8,064 nucleotides of DNA from Cyanobacteria bacterium UBA11370 (lineage in GTDB: Bacteria > Cyanobacteriota > Cyanobacteriia > Cyanobacteriales > Coleofasciculaceae): positions 1,456 to 9,519 of the forward strand of contig DNGI01000182.1 in the NCBI GenBank assembly GCA_003486645.1. The letters run 5' to 3'. Each line of letters starts with the position of its first letter. Positions within the stretch are counted from its first letter, which is position 1. Shown piece after piece: positions 1 through 6,350 of this stretch. The notes beneath the pieces were generated by a model. That model was not told the origin of the DNA and searched no databases. It saw only the letters and a program-made list of their open reading frames with translations. Position numbers and translations under genes: made by a program.

Positions 1-151
1 GGCGGTTGAAACCGCAGCTACACAAACAAAACCTGCCTATCGCGCTTGCGCTGCGCGTAGCGCACCACGCAGGTTTCAAAACCCTTGATTTTCCGGCGAG
101 TCCGCGCAGGCGGACTTCGGTTTTATAGCCGCTCTCTTCCATTCGCCAGGG
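1..151. repeat. Composite cyanobacterial dispersed palindromic repeat
   Basis: This non-coding segment is a chain of perfect hairpins. GCGGTT/AACCGC pairs at 2-7 and 10-15. AAACCTGC (29-36) pairs with GCAGGTTT (69-76). AGTCCGC (99-105) pairs with GCGGACT (110-116) across a 4-nt loop. From memory, the overall layout matches a high-copy intergenic repeat seen in many filamentous cyanobacteria. The loop of the second hairpin is enlarged by a further GC-rich palindrome at about 41-66, with TGCGCT (47-52) pairing with AGCGCA (59-64). The left end may continue beyond the window. The right end appears to be near 150, immediately before the helix-turn-helix reading frame. Confidence 0.75.
41..66. repeat. 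Nested GC-rich palindrome inside the repeat's second hairpin
   Basis: A block made almost entirely of GCGC, TTGCGC and TAGCGC words sits in the loop of the hairpin formed by 29-36 and 69-76. It folds on its own through TGCGCT (47-52) and AGCGCA (59-64). Without it the outer arms would enclose a loop of only a few bases. This suggests a short GC-rich repeat inserted secondarily into the larger element, although the insertion is an inference. Confidence 0.5.
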
Positions 152-152
152 C

Positions 153-422
153 TTGTTGCGAGTGGTGCAAGATCTCAGTCAGAACAAACTAGCAGTAGCA
201 CTGGGAGTTAGACGTTCTGTTGTTTACCGTTGGTATCATGAACTCACAGATCCAACGGGTGAAACCGTTGCAGAAATTGCTGAAGCACTCAAAAGTATTA
301 ATCCCGATGCCGCAGCAGAATTTATCCGATTGTATGTCGGTGAATTCCTTTACGATGGAATAAATCCTAGACCCTTCATCTCACTACCCAAATGCTCCAT
401 CCCTAAAGAGTGCATATCTTAA
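153..422 (+). CDS. Small XRE-type helix-turn-helix protein, probably 5'-truncated
   Basis: This 89-residue frame resembles small Cro/C1-type DNA-binding proteins. A helix-turn-helix spans about residues 8-34: LSQNKLA, a turn at GV, then the recognition helix RRSVVYRWYHE. An amphipathic segment follows (TGETVAEIAEALKSINPDAA, about 35-54), as in cyanobacterial XRE-like proteins that would bind operators as dimers. The beginning is odd. Only TTG or GTG starts are available (153, 156, 162, 165), there is no good Shine-Dalgarno, and the frame emerges straight from the dispersed repeat, with an in-frame stop at 126-128. XRE domains usually have several more residues before the LSQ helix, so the native start has probably been replaced. 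The last 25 or so residues, rich in Pro, Cys and Ser, do not look like a normal family C-terminus. It may be a remnant rather than a working regulator. Confidence 0.5.
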   Translation: MLRVVQDLSQNKLAVALGVRRSVVYRWYHELTDPTGETVAEIAEALKSINPDAAAEFIRLYVGEFLYDGINPRPFISLPKCSIPKECIS

Positions 423-432
423 ACATTTTGTC

Positions 433-445
433 AAACAATTTGTTT
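433..445. promoter_or_regulatory. Operator-like palindrome AAACAA-T-TTGTTT
   Basis: A perfect inverted repeat with 6-bp arms around a single T lies 11 bp after the helix-turn-helix stop codon and about 180 bp upstream of tkt. Such short symmetrical AT-rich sites are typical targets of dimeric repressors. No well-spaced -35/-10 pair could be fitted around it, although a TATAAG-like hexamer lies at 456-461. The remaining gap to 622 holds small palindromes such as GATCG-T-CGATC (504-514) and no gene. A regulatory role is only an inference. Confidence 0.2.
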
Positions 446-622
446 CGCCCAAGGTTATAAGATAGCGCTGCAAAGATGTCAATAGAGCTGATCTCCAAGT
501 CTTGATCGTCGATCCCGGTAATGGGATGATGGGAAAGTAACTTTGGGGAAGAGCCACCCTGACGTTCACAAAAGACAAATAGTTTTACTTAAACCCTTCC
601 TAGAGTCGTTCACACAGAAATT

Positions 623-2632
623 ATGGCCGTTGCAACCCAATCTCTCGAAGAACTTTGCATTAATTCCATTCGCTTTCTAGCGATAGACGCGGTACAGAAG
701 GCCAATTCTGGTCATCCAGGACTACCGATGGGTGCGGCTCCTATGGCGTTTGTGCTGTGGGATCGCGTAATGCAGTATAATCCCAAAAATCCCAAGTGGT
801 TTGATCGCGATCGCTTCGTTTTGTCAGCGGGTCACGGCTGTATGTTACAGTACGCCATGCTCCATTTAACGGGCTACGATAGTGTGACCCTAGATGATAT
901 CAAACAGTTTAGACAATGGGGTTCTAAAACACCCGGACACCCCGAAAACTTTGAAACTTTAGGTGTAGAAGTTACTACAGGTCCTTTGGGACAAGGAATT
1001 GCCAATGGCGTAGGGTTAGCGATGGCAGAAGCGCACCTCGCCGCTAGATTCAACAAACCCGATGCCACATTGGTAGACCATTACACCTATGTGATCCTGG
1101 GTGATGGTTGCAATATGGAAGGCGTTTCTGGCGAAGCTTGTTCGCTTGCCGGACACTTAGGACTCGGTAAATTAATTGCCCTGTATGATGACAATCATAT
1201 CTCTATCGACGGTTCCACAGATGTTTCGTTTACCGAAGACGTGAGCAAACGGTTTGAGGCTTATGGTTGGCACGTTCTCCATGTTCAAGATGGAAACAGT
1301 GATTTAGAAGCGATCGCCAAAGCTATTGAAGAAGCGAAAGCTGTCACCGATAAACCCTCAATGATTAAGGTGACAACCACTATCGGTTTTGGTTCTCCCA
1401 ATAAAGCCAACACCGCAGGCGTTCACGGTGCAGCATTGGGTAAAGATGAAGTTAAACTCACCCGCGATAATCTGAGTTGGGAATACCCCGAATTTGAAGT
1501 ACCGGAAGACGCGCTGAAGCATATGCGTAAAGCCGTCGATCGCGGCGCTGAATTAGAAGGCGCATGGAATAAAACCTGGGCAGATTATCAAGCCAAGTAT
1601 CCCACAGAAGCCGCTGAATTTGAGCGGATGATCAGTGGCAAACTTCCTGAAGGATGGGACAAAGCACTCCCCGTTTATAATCCTGGGGATAAGGCATTAG
1701 CCACTCGTCAAACTTCTGAGAAAACGCTGAATGCGTTAGCTCCCGTTTTACCGGAATTAGTGGGTGGTTCGGCTGACCTAACTCACTCTAACTTAACCTT
1801 TTTAAAGGTATCTGGCAGCTTCCAAAAAGGCGAATACGAAAACCGCAACCTCCGCTTTGGTGTGCGGGAACATGGTATGGGGGCAATTTGTAATGGTATT
1901 GCTCTGCACGGTGGTTTGATGCCCTATTGTGCGACCTTTTTAGTATTTGCTGATTATATGCGGGCAGCAATTCGCTTGTCAGCGTTATCTCAAGCCGGAG
2001 TTATTTATGTCATGACTCACGATTCTATCGGTTTGGGTGAAGATGGTCCAACCCACCAACCTGTAGAAACATTAGCATCTTTGCGGGCAATTCCTAATCT
2101 ATTAGTGATTCGTCCAGCAGATGGAAATGAAACCTCTGGCGCTTATAAAGTTGCCGTTGAAGCGGCTAATCAAAACCGTCCTACTTTAATGGCATTCTCG
2201 CGGCAAGCCTTACCTCAATTAGAAGGTAGCAGTATTGATGCGGTAACAAAAGGGGCTTACATTCTTTCGGATAGTGAAGGGACACCGGATATTATCTTAA
2301 TCGGTACGGGTAGCGAAACTCCTCTCTGTGTTGAAGCGGCTACAAAGTTACGCGCTGAAGGTAAGAAAGTTCGGGTTGTTTCGATGCCTTGCTGGGAATT
2401 GTTTGATGAGCAAGATGCAGATTATCGTGAATCTGTATTACCGAAAGCAGTCACGAAACGTTTAGCGGTAGAAGCAGCTTCTAGTTTTGGCTGGCACCGT
2501 TATCTCGGTAGTGAAGGTGGTATGGTTAGCATTGAACGGTTTGGTGTTTCTGCACCAGGTCCTTTGGCGATGGAGAAGTTTGGTTATACGGTGGATAATG
2601 TGGTGGCTAAGGCGAAGGAATTACTAGGTTAA
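623..2632 (+). CDS. tkt: Transketolase
   Basis: Thiamine-diphosphate enzyme that moves two-carbon ketol units between sugar phosphates. It serves the Calvin-Benson cycle (regenerating xylulose-5-P and ribose-5-P precursors) and the oxidative pentose-phosphate pathway, in the cytosol. The 669-residue length is normal for the family. Visible signatures are SGHPG (29-33), SAGHG (69-73), PLGQG (121-125), the cofactor motif GDG (160-162) ending at N191 in NHISIDG, GVHGA with H268, and ADLTHSN (384-390). REHGM carries E416, the glutamate that activates the cofactor. [15 protein letters not shown] (466-480) includes substrate-contacting histidines. The domain order is PP-binding, pyrimidine-binding, then C-terminal. 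The ATG at 623 gives the standard cyanobacterial N-terminus [11 protein letters not shown]; the ribosome site is weak, as is common in cyanobacteria. Two HIP1 sites lie within it, and an intrinsic terminator follows 24 bp after the stop, so it is probably transcribed alone or as the last gene of its unit. Confidence 0.98.
   Translation: MAVATQSLEELCINSIRFLAIDAVQKANSGHPGLPMGAAPMAFVLWDRVMQYNPKNPKWFDRDRFVLSAGHGCMLQYAMLHLTGYDSVTLDDIKQFRQWGSKTPGHPENFETLGVEVTTGPLGQGIANGVGLAMAEAHLAARFNKPDATLVDHYTYVILGDGCNMEGVSGEACSLAGHLGLGKLIALYDDNHISIDGSTDVSFTEDVSKRFEAYGWHVLHVQDGNSDLEAIAKAIEEAKAVTDKPSMIKVTTTIGFGSPNKANTAGVHGAALGKDEVKLTRDNLSWEYPEFEVPEDALKHMRKAVDRGAELEGAWNKTWADYQAKYPTEAAEFERMISGKLPEGWDKALPVYNPGDKALATRQTSEKTLNALAPVLPELVGGSADLTHSNLTFLKVSGSFQKGEYENRNLRFGVREHGMGAICNGIALHGGLMPYCATFLVFADYMRAAIRLSALSQAGVIYVMTHDSIGLGEDGPTHQPVETLASLRAIPNLLVIRPADGNETSGAYKVAVEAANQNRPTLMAFSRQALPQLEGSSIDAVTKGAYILSDSEGTPDIILIGTGSETPLCVEAATKLRAEGKKVRVVSMPCWELFDEQDADYRESVLPKAVTKRLAVEAASSFGWHRYLGSEGGMVSIERFGVSAPGPLAMEKFGYTVDNVVAKAKELLG
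807..814. repeat. HIP1 palindrome GCGATCGC
   Basis: Exact copy of the highly iterated cyanobacterial octamer, within tkt. It supports the cyanobacterial assignment and the native status of this gene. Confidence 0.9.
1310..1317. repeat. HIP1 palindrome GCGATCGC
   Basis: Second exact HIP1 octamer in tkt. None was found by eye in the DUF262 gene downstream. Confidence 0.9.
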
Positions 2633-2656
2633 TACCGAAGTAATAATTTATTTTAG

Positions 2657-2683
2657 GGTGGGTTTTTTGCCCACCTTTTTTTT
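2657..2683 (+). terminator. Rho-independent terminator after tkt
   Basis: GGTGGG (2657-2662) pairs perfectly with CCCACC (2670-2675) across a 7-nt loop, followed at once by eight T residues. It starts 24 bp after the tkt stop codon, so it should end the tkt transcript and insulate it from the DUF262 module. Confidence 0.9.
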
Positions 2684-2879
2684 ATTTATAATGGAATAAG
2701 GCATAGTACGTCAAGCGATAATGCCACTAAAATCGAGGTTTAGCGCCTTTCTATTACTGTCACTTCCACTCTGATATTTAGCTCAAAACTGATGCAAAAA
2801 AACTGAAGGCGATCACGCTCATTGAGTCAAAAAGCGGTGGGGTTATTCGGGTAAGTAAATTTACTAAAGTTGATGTAGA

Positions 2880-2911
2880 GGGGTTGGAGGTTTGGTGGAG
2901 GTTGGTTTTGG
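2880..2911 (+). other. GG-tract cluster, possible two-tier G-quadruplex
   Basis: Eight GG-or-longer tracts lie within 32 nt (2880-2883, 2886-2887, 2889-2890, 2894-2895, 2897-2898, 2900-2901, 2904-2905, 2910-2911), separated by loops of 1-4 nt made only of T and A. That spacing is suitable for two-quartet G-quadruplexes on the + strand. It lies about 120-150 bp upstream of the DUF262 start codon. Whether it folds, or does anything, is unknown. Confidence 0.35.
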
Positions 2912-2949
2912 TGATTTGAGTTTGCAGGAGTTCGGCGAGGTTAATGGAT

Positions 2950-2979
2950 TTGGGTGTTGGACTGTTGTTAGGTCATAAT
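2950..2979 (+). promoter_or_regulatory. Weak candidate sigma-70 promoter for the DUF262 module
   Basis: TTGGGT (2950-2955) and CATAAT (2974-2979) are separated by 18 bp, giving a loosely matching -35/-10 pair. Transcription would begin near 2986, about 45 bp before the ATG and just upstream of the palindrome at 2993-3007. The -35 matches the consensus in only three positions, so this is tentative. Confidence 0.3.
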
Positions 2980-2992
2980 TAATTATGGAAAA

Positions 2993-3007
2993 ATGCTAAC
3001 ATAGCAT
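2993..3007. promoter_or_regulatory. Operator-like palindrome ATGCTA-ACA-TAGCAT
   Basis: A perfect inverted repeat with 6-bp arms and a 3-nt centre ends 24 bp before the start codon of the DUF262 gene, just after the candidate transcription start. A repressor bound here would block expression. As RNA it would form only a short hairpin with no T run, so an operator or a 5'-UTR structure is likelier than a terminator. No regulator gene is adjacent in the module. Confidence 0.4.
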
Positions 3008-3031
3008 ACAAATATAGGCGAAGGATTAACA

Positions 3032-5632
3032 ATGAGCGGCTTTTTAACTCAAGAAGACTTTGAAACAATTTTTACATCGCACTTGAAGATTGAAACTTAT
3101 TCAAAATCTATAGATTCACTTTTTAGTTTACGCAGTTTAAATAAAATCAATTACAAGCCGTATTATCAGAGAAATTATGTATGGGATGATCATAAAGCGA
3201 CTTACTTTATTGAAAGTATATTGTTGGGGACTGAGATCCCTCCTCTTATATTTTTTAACAACGGCTCTGGTATCGAAGTAATTGATGGCAGGCAAAGATT
3301 TGAGACGATCAAGCGGTTTAAAGAAAATGAATTTTCCTTGACAAGGAATGGTCTAGCAGCACTGAAGCAGATTGCTAAAGCAACTTATGAGTCTTTACAA
3401 GCTACTTCTGAAACAAAAAGTATTATTGATTTATTTCTTGATGCGAAAATTAGAATTATAGAATTTGAAATAGTTAACGAACCTCGACTAAATTCAAACC
3501 TTGAGGATAAAGTTAAAAAAGAAATATTTGGTAGATATAATTCTGGCATAACTCCTTTAAAGAAGCCCGAAATAGATAATGCTCTTTATAATGCAGATTC
3601 AGTTTTCCAACATTTTAAGCAGCTTGTAAAACAAGATTCTGAATTCTGCAACATGATTACTAACCTGTTCTTGCCCAAGGATAGTGAAAGAGGTTCTGAT
3701 AGCGGAAGAATTCTACAGTTTATCCGTAGGTATTTAGTTCTCTACAAGTTTCCTATTAGGTATTACTCATGGGGAAATAACAGAACTGAAACTCTAGATA
3801 AACTCTATGAACACATGGTGAATGAAGTAGAAAATGTAGATGATTTCTGTAATAAATTTGTAGATAAAGTTCGTCTAGTTTATCGAATGCAACAGGTATT
3901 TAAAGAAAAAAAATTGATTCTAAAACGACCAGCTTTTGAATGCCTGTTATGGGCGCTTCAGGTATTAGATGCTGAGAAAATCGCTTTATCTCAAGTGAAT
4001 AAACCAGATTTGATTGAACGTTTAGGTCAGGCAATTTCAGATAACAATGATAAGTTCAGTGAGTCTCTTTACTATAGTTTGGTTCAAGAACGTTTCTCGT
4101 TTACGGCAAAGTTATTTGAGCAAGAATTTAGTGTAAATCTTCGTGCCTATGTAGAAGGTGATAAAAAGACAAGAGATGAATTAAATCTCATCAGGAAGAG
4201 TGAAAATGAAGATACGATTACAAAACTAGGTGAATTAGCATCTCTAAGAGTAACGAAGCCAGAACCATCGCGAAATTCAATAGATGATATTGCTAGAGTG
4301 ATGGATCGCAATATGTTTCTTGTTCGTCCTTCTTACCAAAGAATGGAAGTAATTAATATATCTAAAGCATCTTCAATTATTGAAAGTATTCTTTTAGATA
4401 TCAGCCTTCCTCCAATCTTTATTTATAAGCGAAAAGATGGGGTTTCAGAGGTGATAGATGGACAACAACGTCTATTAACAATTTTAGGCTTTATCGGTAA
4501 AAAGTATATGGATGAAAGTGGTCATCAATGTACAAGCAAAAACTCTGGTTTTGCTTTGAAAGGATTAAAAATACTGAAGCATTTAAACAATAAAACCTAC
4601 AACGATTTTAAAAATTTTGATCCTTCTTTACAAGATAAAATTTTAGACTTTGAACTCTTTGTAGTTGAAATTCAAGAAAGTCTAAATCCAGATTTTAACC
4701 CAGTTGATCTTTTTGTTAGGCTCAATAACAAGCCATATCCGATTAGAGAGAATTCTTTTGAGATGTGGAATTCTTGGGTGGATAGAAATATTATTGAAAC
4801 TATTAGAGAGAATCTTGATAAACATAGGGAATGGTTTTATATCAAACTTGTTAAGAGCCGTAATGATAGAGATAGGATGGAAAATGAAGAGCTTTATACA
4901 TCCTTAGCATACCTTCAATATCAGCACCTGAAGAGTAAAGATGCTGATAAGTATTTGTATATTTATAATAGAAATGATGGAATCAACGTAAGAATGGGTT
5001 CATCGCACGAAATTACTAGGCTACTTCAAAGCGTTTTTGAAGAAGAAGAGGTAAAGACCAACTTTCTCAAAAGTATCAAGAATGTAGAAAGCTTTGTAAA
5101 AAAAGTAAAGCTTATTTTGCTGGATAGAGATGTTGAAGGAGGTAAAGAAGAATTAGATAAGTTTTTTGGCGATGAATTGAATTTGCTATTCAAAGCGCAA
5201 AAACAAGTTCGTTCATTTAGGCGTACAAAGCAAGACTTTTACCTTCTTTGGTATCTTCTCAATCCCCTTAATCTTGAAATGGTTAAATTTCACAGGTTAA
5301 GCATCAAACAAGACTTGCAAAATATATTTTATAATTTGAGAAATACATCAGAAAGTTTGACAAAAGATTTATTTGTGTCAAAAGTTCAAGATTTTCACGA
5401 AAAGTATGCAATTAATCCCAGAGAAACTAAACTTTCTGAAGCCGAAAAGTTTGAAAAACTTAAAGGACAAGGTAATCGCTGCGCTATCTCAGGAGCACCT
5501 CTATTTATAGGAGATGATATTGAGGTAGATCATACTACACCATTAAGCATTGGGGGACTAGATTCCATAGAGAACCTTCAAATTACTCACAGTGAGAGTA
5601 ATAGAAAGAAAGGTGCTAAACCCCCATTTTAG
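3032..5632 (+). CDS. Double-DUF262 protein with C-terminal HNH nuclease-like domain
   Basis: An 866-residue protein with two copies of the DUF262 (ParB/sulfiredoxin-like, GmrSD N-terminal) fold. Copy 1 spans about 25-180, with PYYQRNYVW (43-51), the ESILLG segment (61-66), VIDGRQR (83-89) and FGRYNSGITPLKKPE (166-180). Copy 2 spans about 413-580, with RPSYQR (432-437), ESILLD (451-456), VIDGQQR (474-480) and FVRLNNKPYPIRENSFE (561-577). Charged helical linkers follow each copy. The C-terminus (about 806-861) is an HNH-like module: C817, D833-H834, GG (841-842), N848 and N857 followed by RKKG. In characterised relatives such as GmrS and SspE, the DGQQR-bearing DUF262 domain binds or hydrolyses nucleotides and senses modified DNA, and the HNH part cuts or nicks DNA; a similar role here is inferred. 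Two DUF262 copies in one chain, plus a non-DUF1524 HNH, is unlike those proteins. AAGGA lies 6 nt before the ATG. The gene is visibly AT-rich and lacks HIP1, suggesting transfer. Confidence 0.9.
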   Translation: MSGFLTQEDFETIFTSHLKIETYSKSIDSLFSLRSLNKINYKPYYQRNYVWDDHKATYFIESILLGTEIPPLIFFNNGSGIEVIDGRQRFETIKRFKENEFSLTRNGLAALKQIAKATYESLQATSETKSIIDLFLDAKIRIIEFEIVNEPRLNSNLEDKVKKEIFGRYNSGITPLKKPEIDNALYNADSVFQHFKQLVKQDSEFCNMITNLFLPKDSERGSDSGRILQFIRRYLVLYKFPIRYYSWGNNRTETLDKLYEHMVNEVENVDDFCNKFVDKVRLVYRMQQVFKEKKLILKRPAFECLLWALQVLDAEKIALSQVNKPDLIERLGQAISDNNDKFSESLYYSLVQERFSFTAKLFEQEFSVNLRAYVEGDKKTRDELNLIRKSENEDTITKLGELASLRVTKPEPSRNSIDDIARVMDRNMFLVRPSYQRMEVINISKASSIIESILLDISLPPIFIYKRKDGVSEVIDGQQRLLTILGFIGKKYMDESGHQCTSKNSGFALKGLKILKHLNNKTYNDFKNFDPSLQDKILDFELFVVEIQESLNPDFNPVDLFVRLNNKPYPIRENSFEMWNSWVDRNIIETIRENLDKHREWFYIKLVKSRNDRDRMENEELYTSLAYLQYQHLKSKDADKYLYIYNRNDGINVRMGSSHEITRLLQSVFEEEEVKTNFLKSIKNVESFVKKVKLILLDRDVEGGKEELDKFFGDELNLLFKAQKQVRSFRRTKQDFYLLWYLLNPLNLEMVKFHRLSIKQDLQNIFYNLRNTSESLTKDLFVSKVQDFHEKYAINPRETKLSEAEKFEKLKGQGNRCAISGAPLFIGDDIEVDHTTPLSIGGLDSIENLQITHSESNRKKGAKPPF

Positions 5633-5659
5633 TTGTCACCTAAAAACGATTTTCGGCAT

Positions 5660-5666
5660 AGGAGGA
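5660..5666 (+). promoter_or_regulatory. Shine-Dalgarno AGGAGGA deciding the start at 5673
   Basis: A perfect anti-16S complement lies 6 nt before the ATG at 5673-5675. It is the strongest ribosome site in the window and rules out the upstream in-frame GTG at 5592, which overlaps the DUF262 gene and has no such site. Confidence 0.85.
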
Positions 5667-5672
5667 ACTAGA

Positions 5673-6017
5673 ATGCTAGATATCGGCTTCTATACTACCG
5701 AAGGTAAACCCATTCATCATGTAGAAGCTGCTGAAAATTTTCTCGAAGGGTTGGCTCGCTCAGAGTTTGCTAAAATTGGCAAAGAGCAGATGATAACAGT
5801 ATTGATCGATGATGAAAAAATCGATTTACCCCTAGTGAAGTTAGGCAATGTAAACCGCCATAAGTTTATTGCCTTTTTCACTTCAGCTATTGTGGATGAA
5901 ACTAAGATACTTTTAAACCAAATCCGCGATTATTTGGCTAAACCAGAACGAGTTTATCGATTGCGAAAGTTAATTGAGATACTAGCTCAAGGGGTGACAA
6001 GCCGCCCAAAAGCTTGA
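5673..6017 (+). CDS. Small protein of unknown function, partner of the DUF262-HNH gene
   Basis: I do not recognise this 114-residue protein. It has no cysteine, no signal peptide and no membrane segment, so it should be cytosolic. The N-terminal part (about 1-60) looks beta-rich, with alternating hydrophobics as in ITVLIDDEKIDLPLVKLG (41-58). The C-terminal part (about 62-105) looks helical and ends in a basic stretch (PERVYRLRKLIEIL, 91-104). It starts 40 bp after the DUF262 stop, on the same strand, behind a perfect Shine-Dalgarno, so co-transcription and high translation are likely. A small, strongly translated gene beside a putative nuclease could encode a specificity or activating partner, or an inhibitor that protects the host, but nothing in the sequence distinguishes these. 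No terminator is evident after it. Its base composition looks less AT-rich than that of its upstream neighbour. Confidence 0.85.
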   Translation: MLDIGFYTTEGKPIHHVEAAENFLEGLARSEFAKIGKEQMITVLIDDEKIDLPLVKLGNVNRHKFIAFFTSAIVDETKILLNQIRDYLAKPERVYRLRKLIEILAQGVTSRPKA

Positions 6018-6350
6018 GGATTGCTAGTCAATCATTTGGAGCTTGAATGTGGAAAAATTCACTTCGCATTAAATCTGCTTTAATATCTGCGGAATGTGGG
6101 TGGCATGGTAATACGGATTCGCCACCTGAATGAGAAGATAAGGCGACAAGGGGACGAGGAGATGATTGAGAAAAGCTGAGGGTTAATGTTATCTCTTTGC
6201 TTGCGAATCGGTATAAGCAATTCAAAATCCAAAATTCTTGCATTCAAAATGGGAAAACCCAATGCTGACAAGCATCCTAGCTACTTACTATATGCAAATT
6301 AAATGCAAGGGCAGCTTATTACAAATTAGCAATTAGCCATATCTCATTGT
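6018..6350. other. Repeat-rich gap between convergent genes
   Basis: No credible gene is seen here. The short frames on the - strand are low-quality and mutually overlapping. It holds GGTGGC/GCCACC arms (6099-6104, 6121-6126), a near-perfect longer inverted repeat (6111-6122 with 6203-6214), a purine-rich run around 6136-6180, and a 9-bp direct repeat ATTCAAAAT at 6220-6228 and 6242-6250. From memory, such sequence is typical of the intergenic repeat debris of cyanobacterial genomes. It separates the + strand DUF262 module from the - strand sigma operon. Confidence 0.6.
6111..6214. repeat. Possible MITE-like element with 12-bp inverted ends
   Basis: ATACGGATTCGC at 6111-6122 and GCGAATCGGTAT at 6203-6214 are inverted repeats matching at 11 of 12 positions, enclosing 80 bp without a gene. 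The size and form fit a non-autonomous miniature element, but no target-site duplication was identified and the exact ends are uncertain. Confidence 0.35.

Larger units (their letters stand above)
2684..3031. other. Gene-free gap upstream of the DUF262 module
   Basis: No intact gene is visible on either strand. From 2782 to 2916 an uninterrupted frame without an ATG reads like protein (LKTDAKKLKAITLIESKSGG, continuing VIRVSKFTKVDVEGLEVWW) and stops at TGA 2917-2919. An overlapping second frame continues with GFGDLSLQEFGEVNGFG to TAA 2976-2978. This could be the decayed end of a former gene with a frameshift, or chance. Bases 2871-2970 contain 43 G but only 4 C on the + strand, a striking strand asymmetry. 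The final 80 bp hold the candidate promoter, a palindrome and the ribosome site of the next gene. Confidence 0.5.

Noticed and set aside
1..151. CRISPR array
   Set aside because: The palindromic units differ from each other and are not direct repeats with regular spacers; no array pattern exists.
440..466. TTGTTT plus TATAAG/TAAGAT as a tkt promoter
   Set aside because: The spacing is 10-12 bp, too short for a sigma-70 promoter; using TTGTCA at 428-433 instead makes it about 22 bp, too long.
384..578. 64-codon frame on the - strand between the helix-turn-helix gene and tkt
   Set aside because: It overlaps the regulator's end, has no ribosome site and its translation resembles no protein; chance frame.
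5592..5672. GTG start for the small gene, overlapping the DUF262 gene
   Set aside because: The perfect AGGAGGA before the ATG at 5673 is far better, and the extra 27 residues are a shadow of the DUF262 coding sequence.
6019..6033. GATTG/CAATC hairpin just after the small gene as a terminator
   Set aside because: The stem is only 5 bp, AT-rich and not followed by a T run.
6246..6261. TGGG-TTTT-CCCA followed by TTTT on the - strand as terminator of the sigma operon
   Set aside because: The stem is only 4 bp and the T run is 4 nt, about 90 bp past the stop codon; too weak to call.
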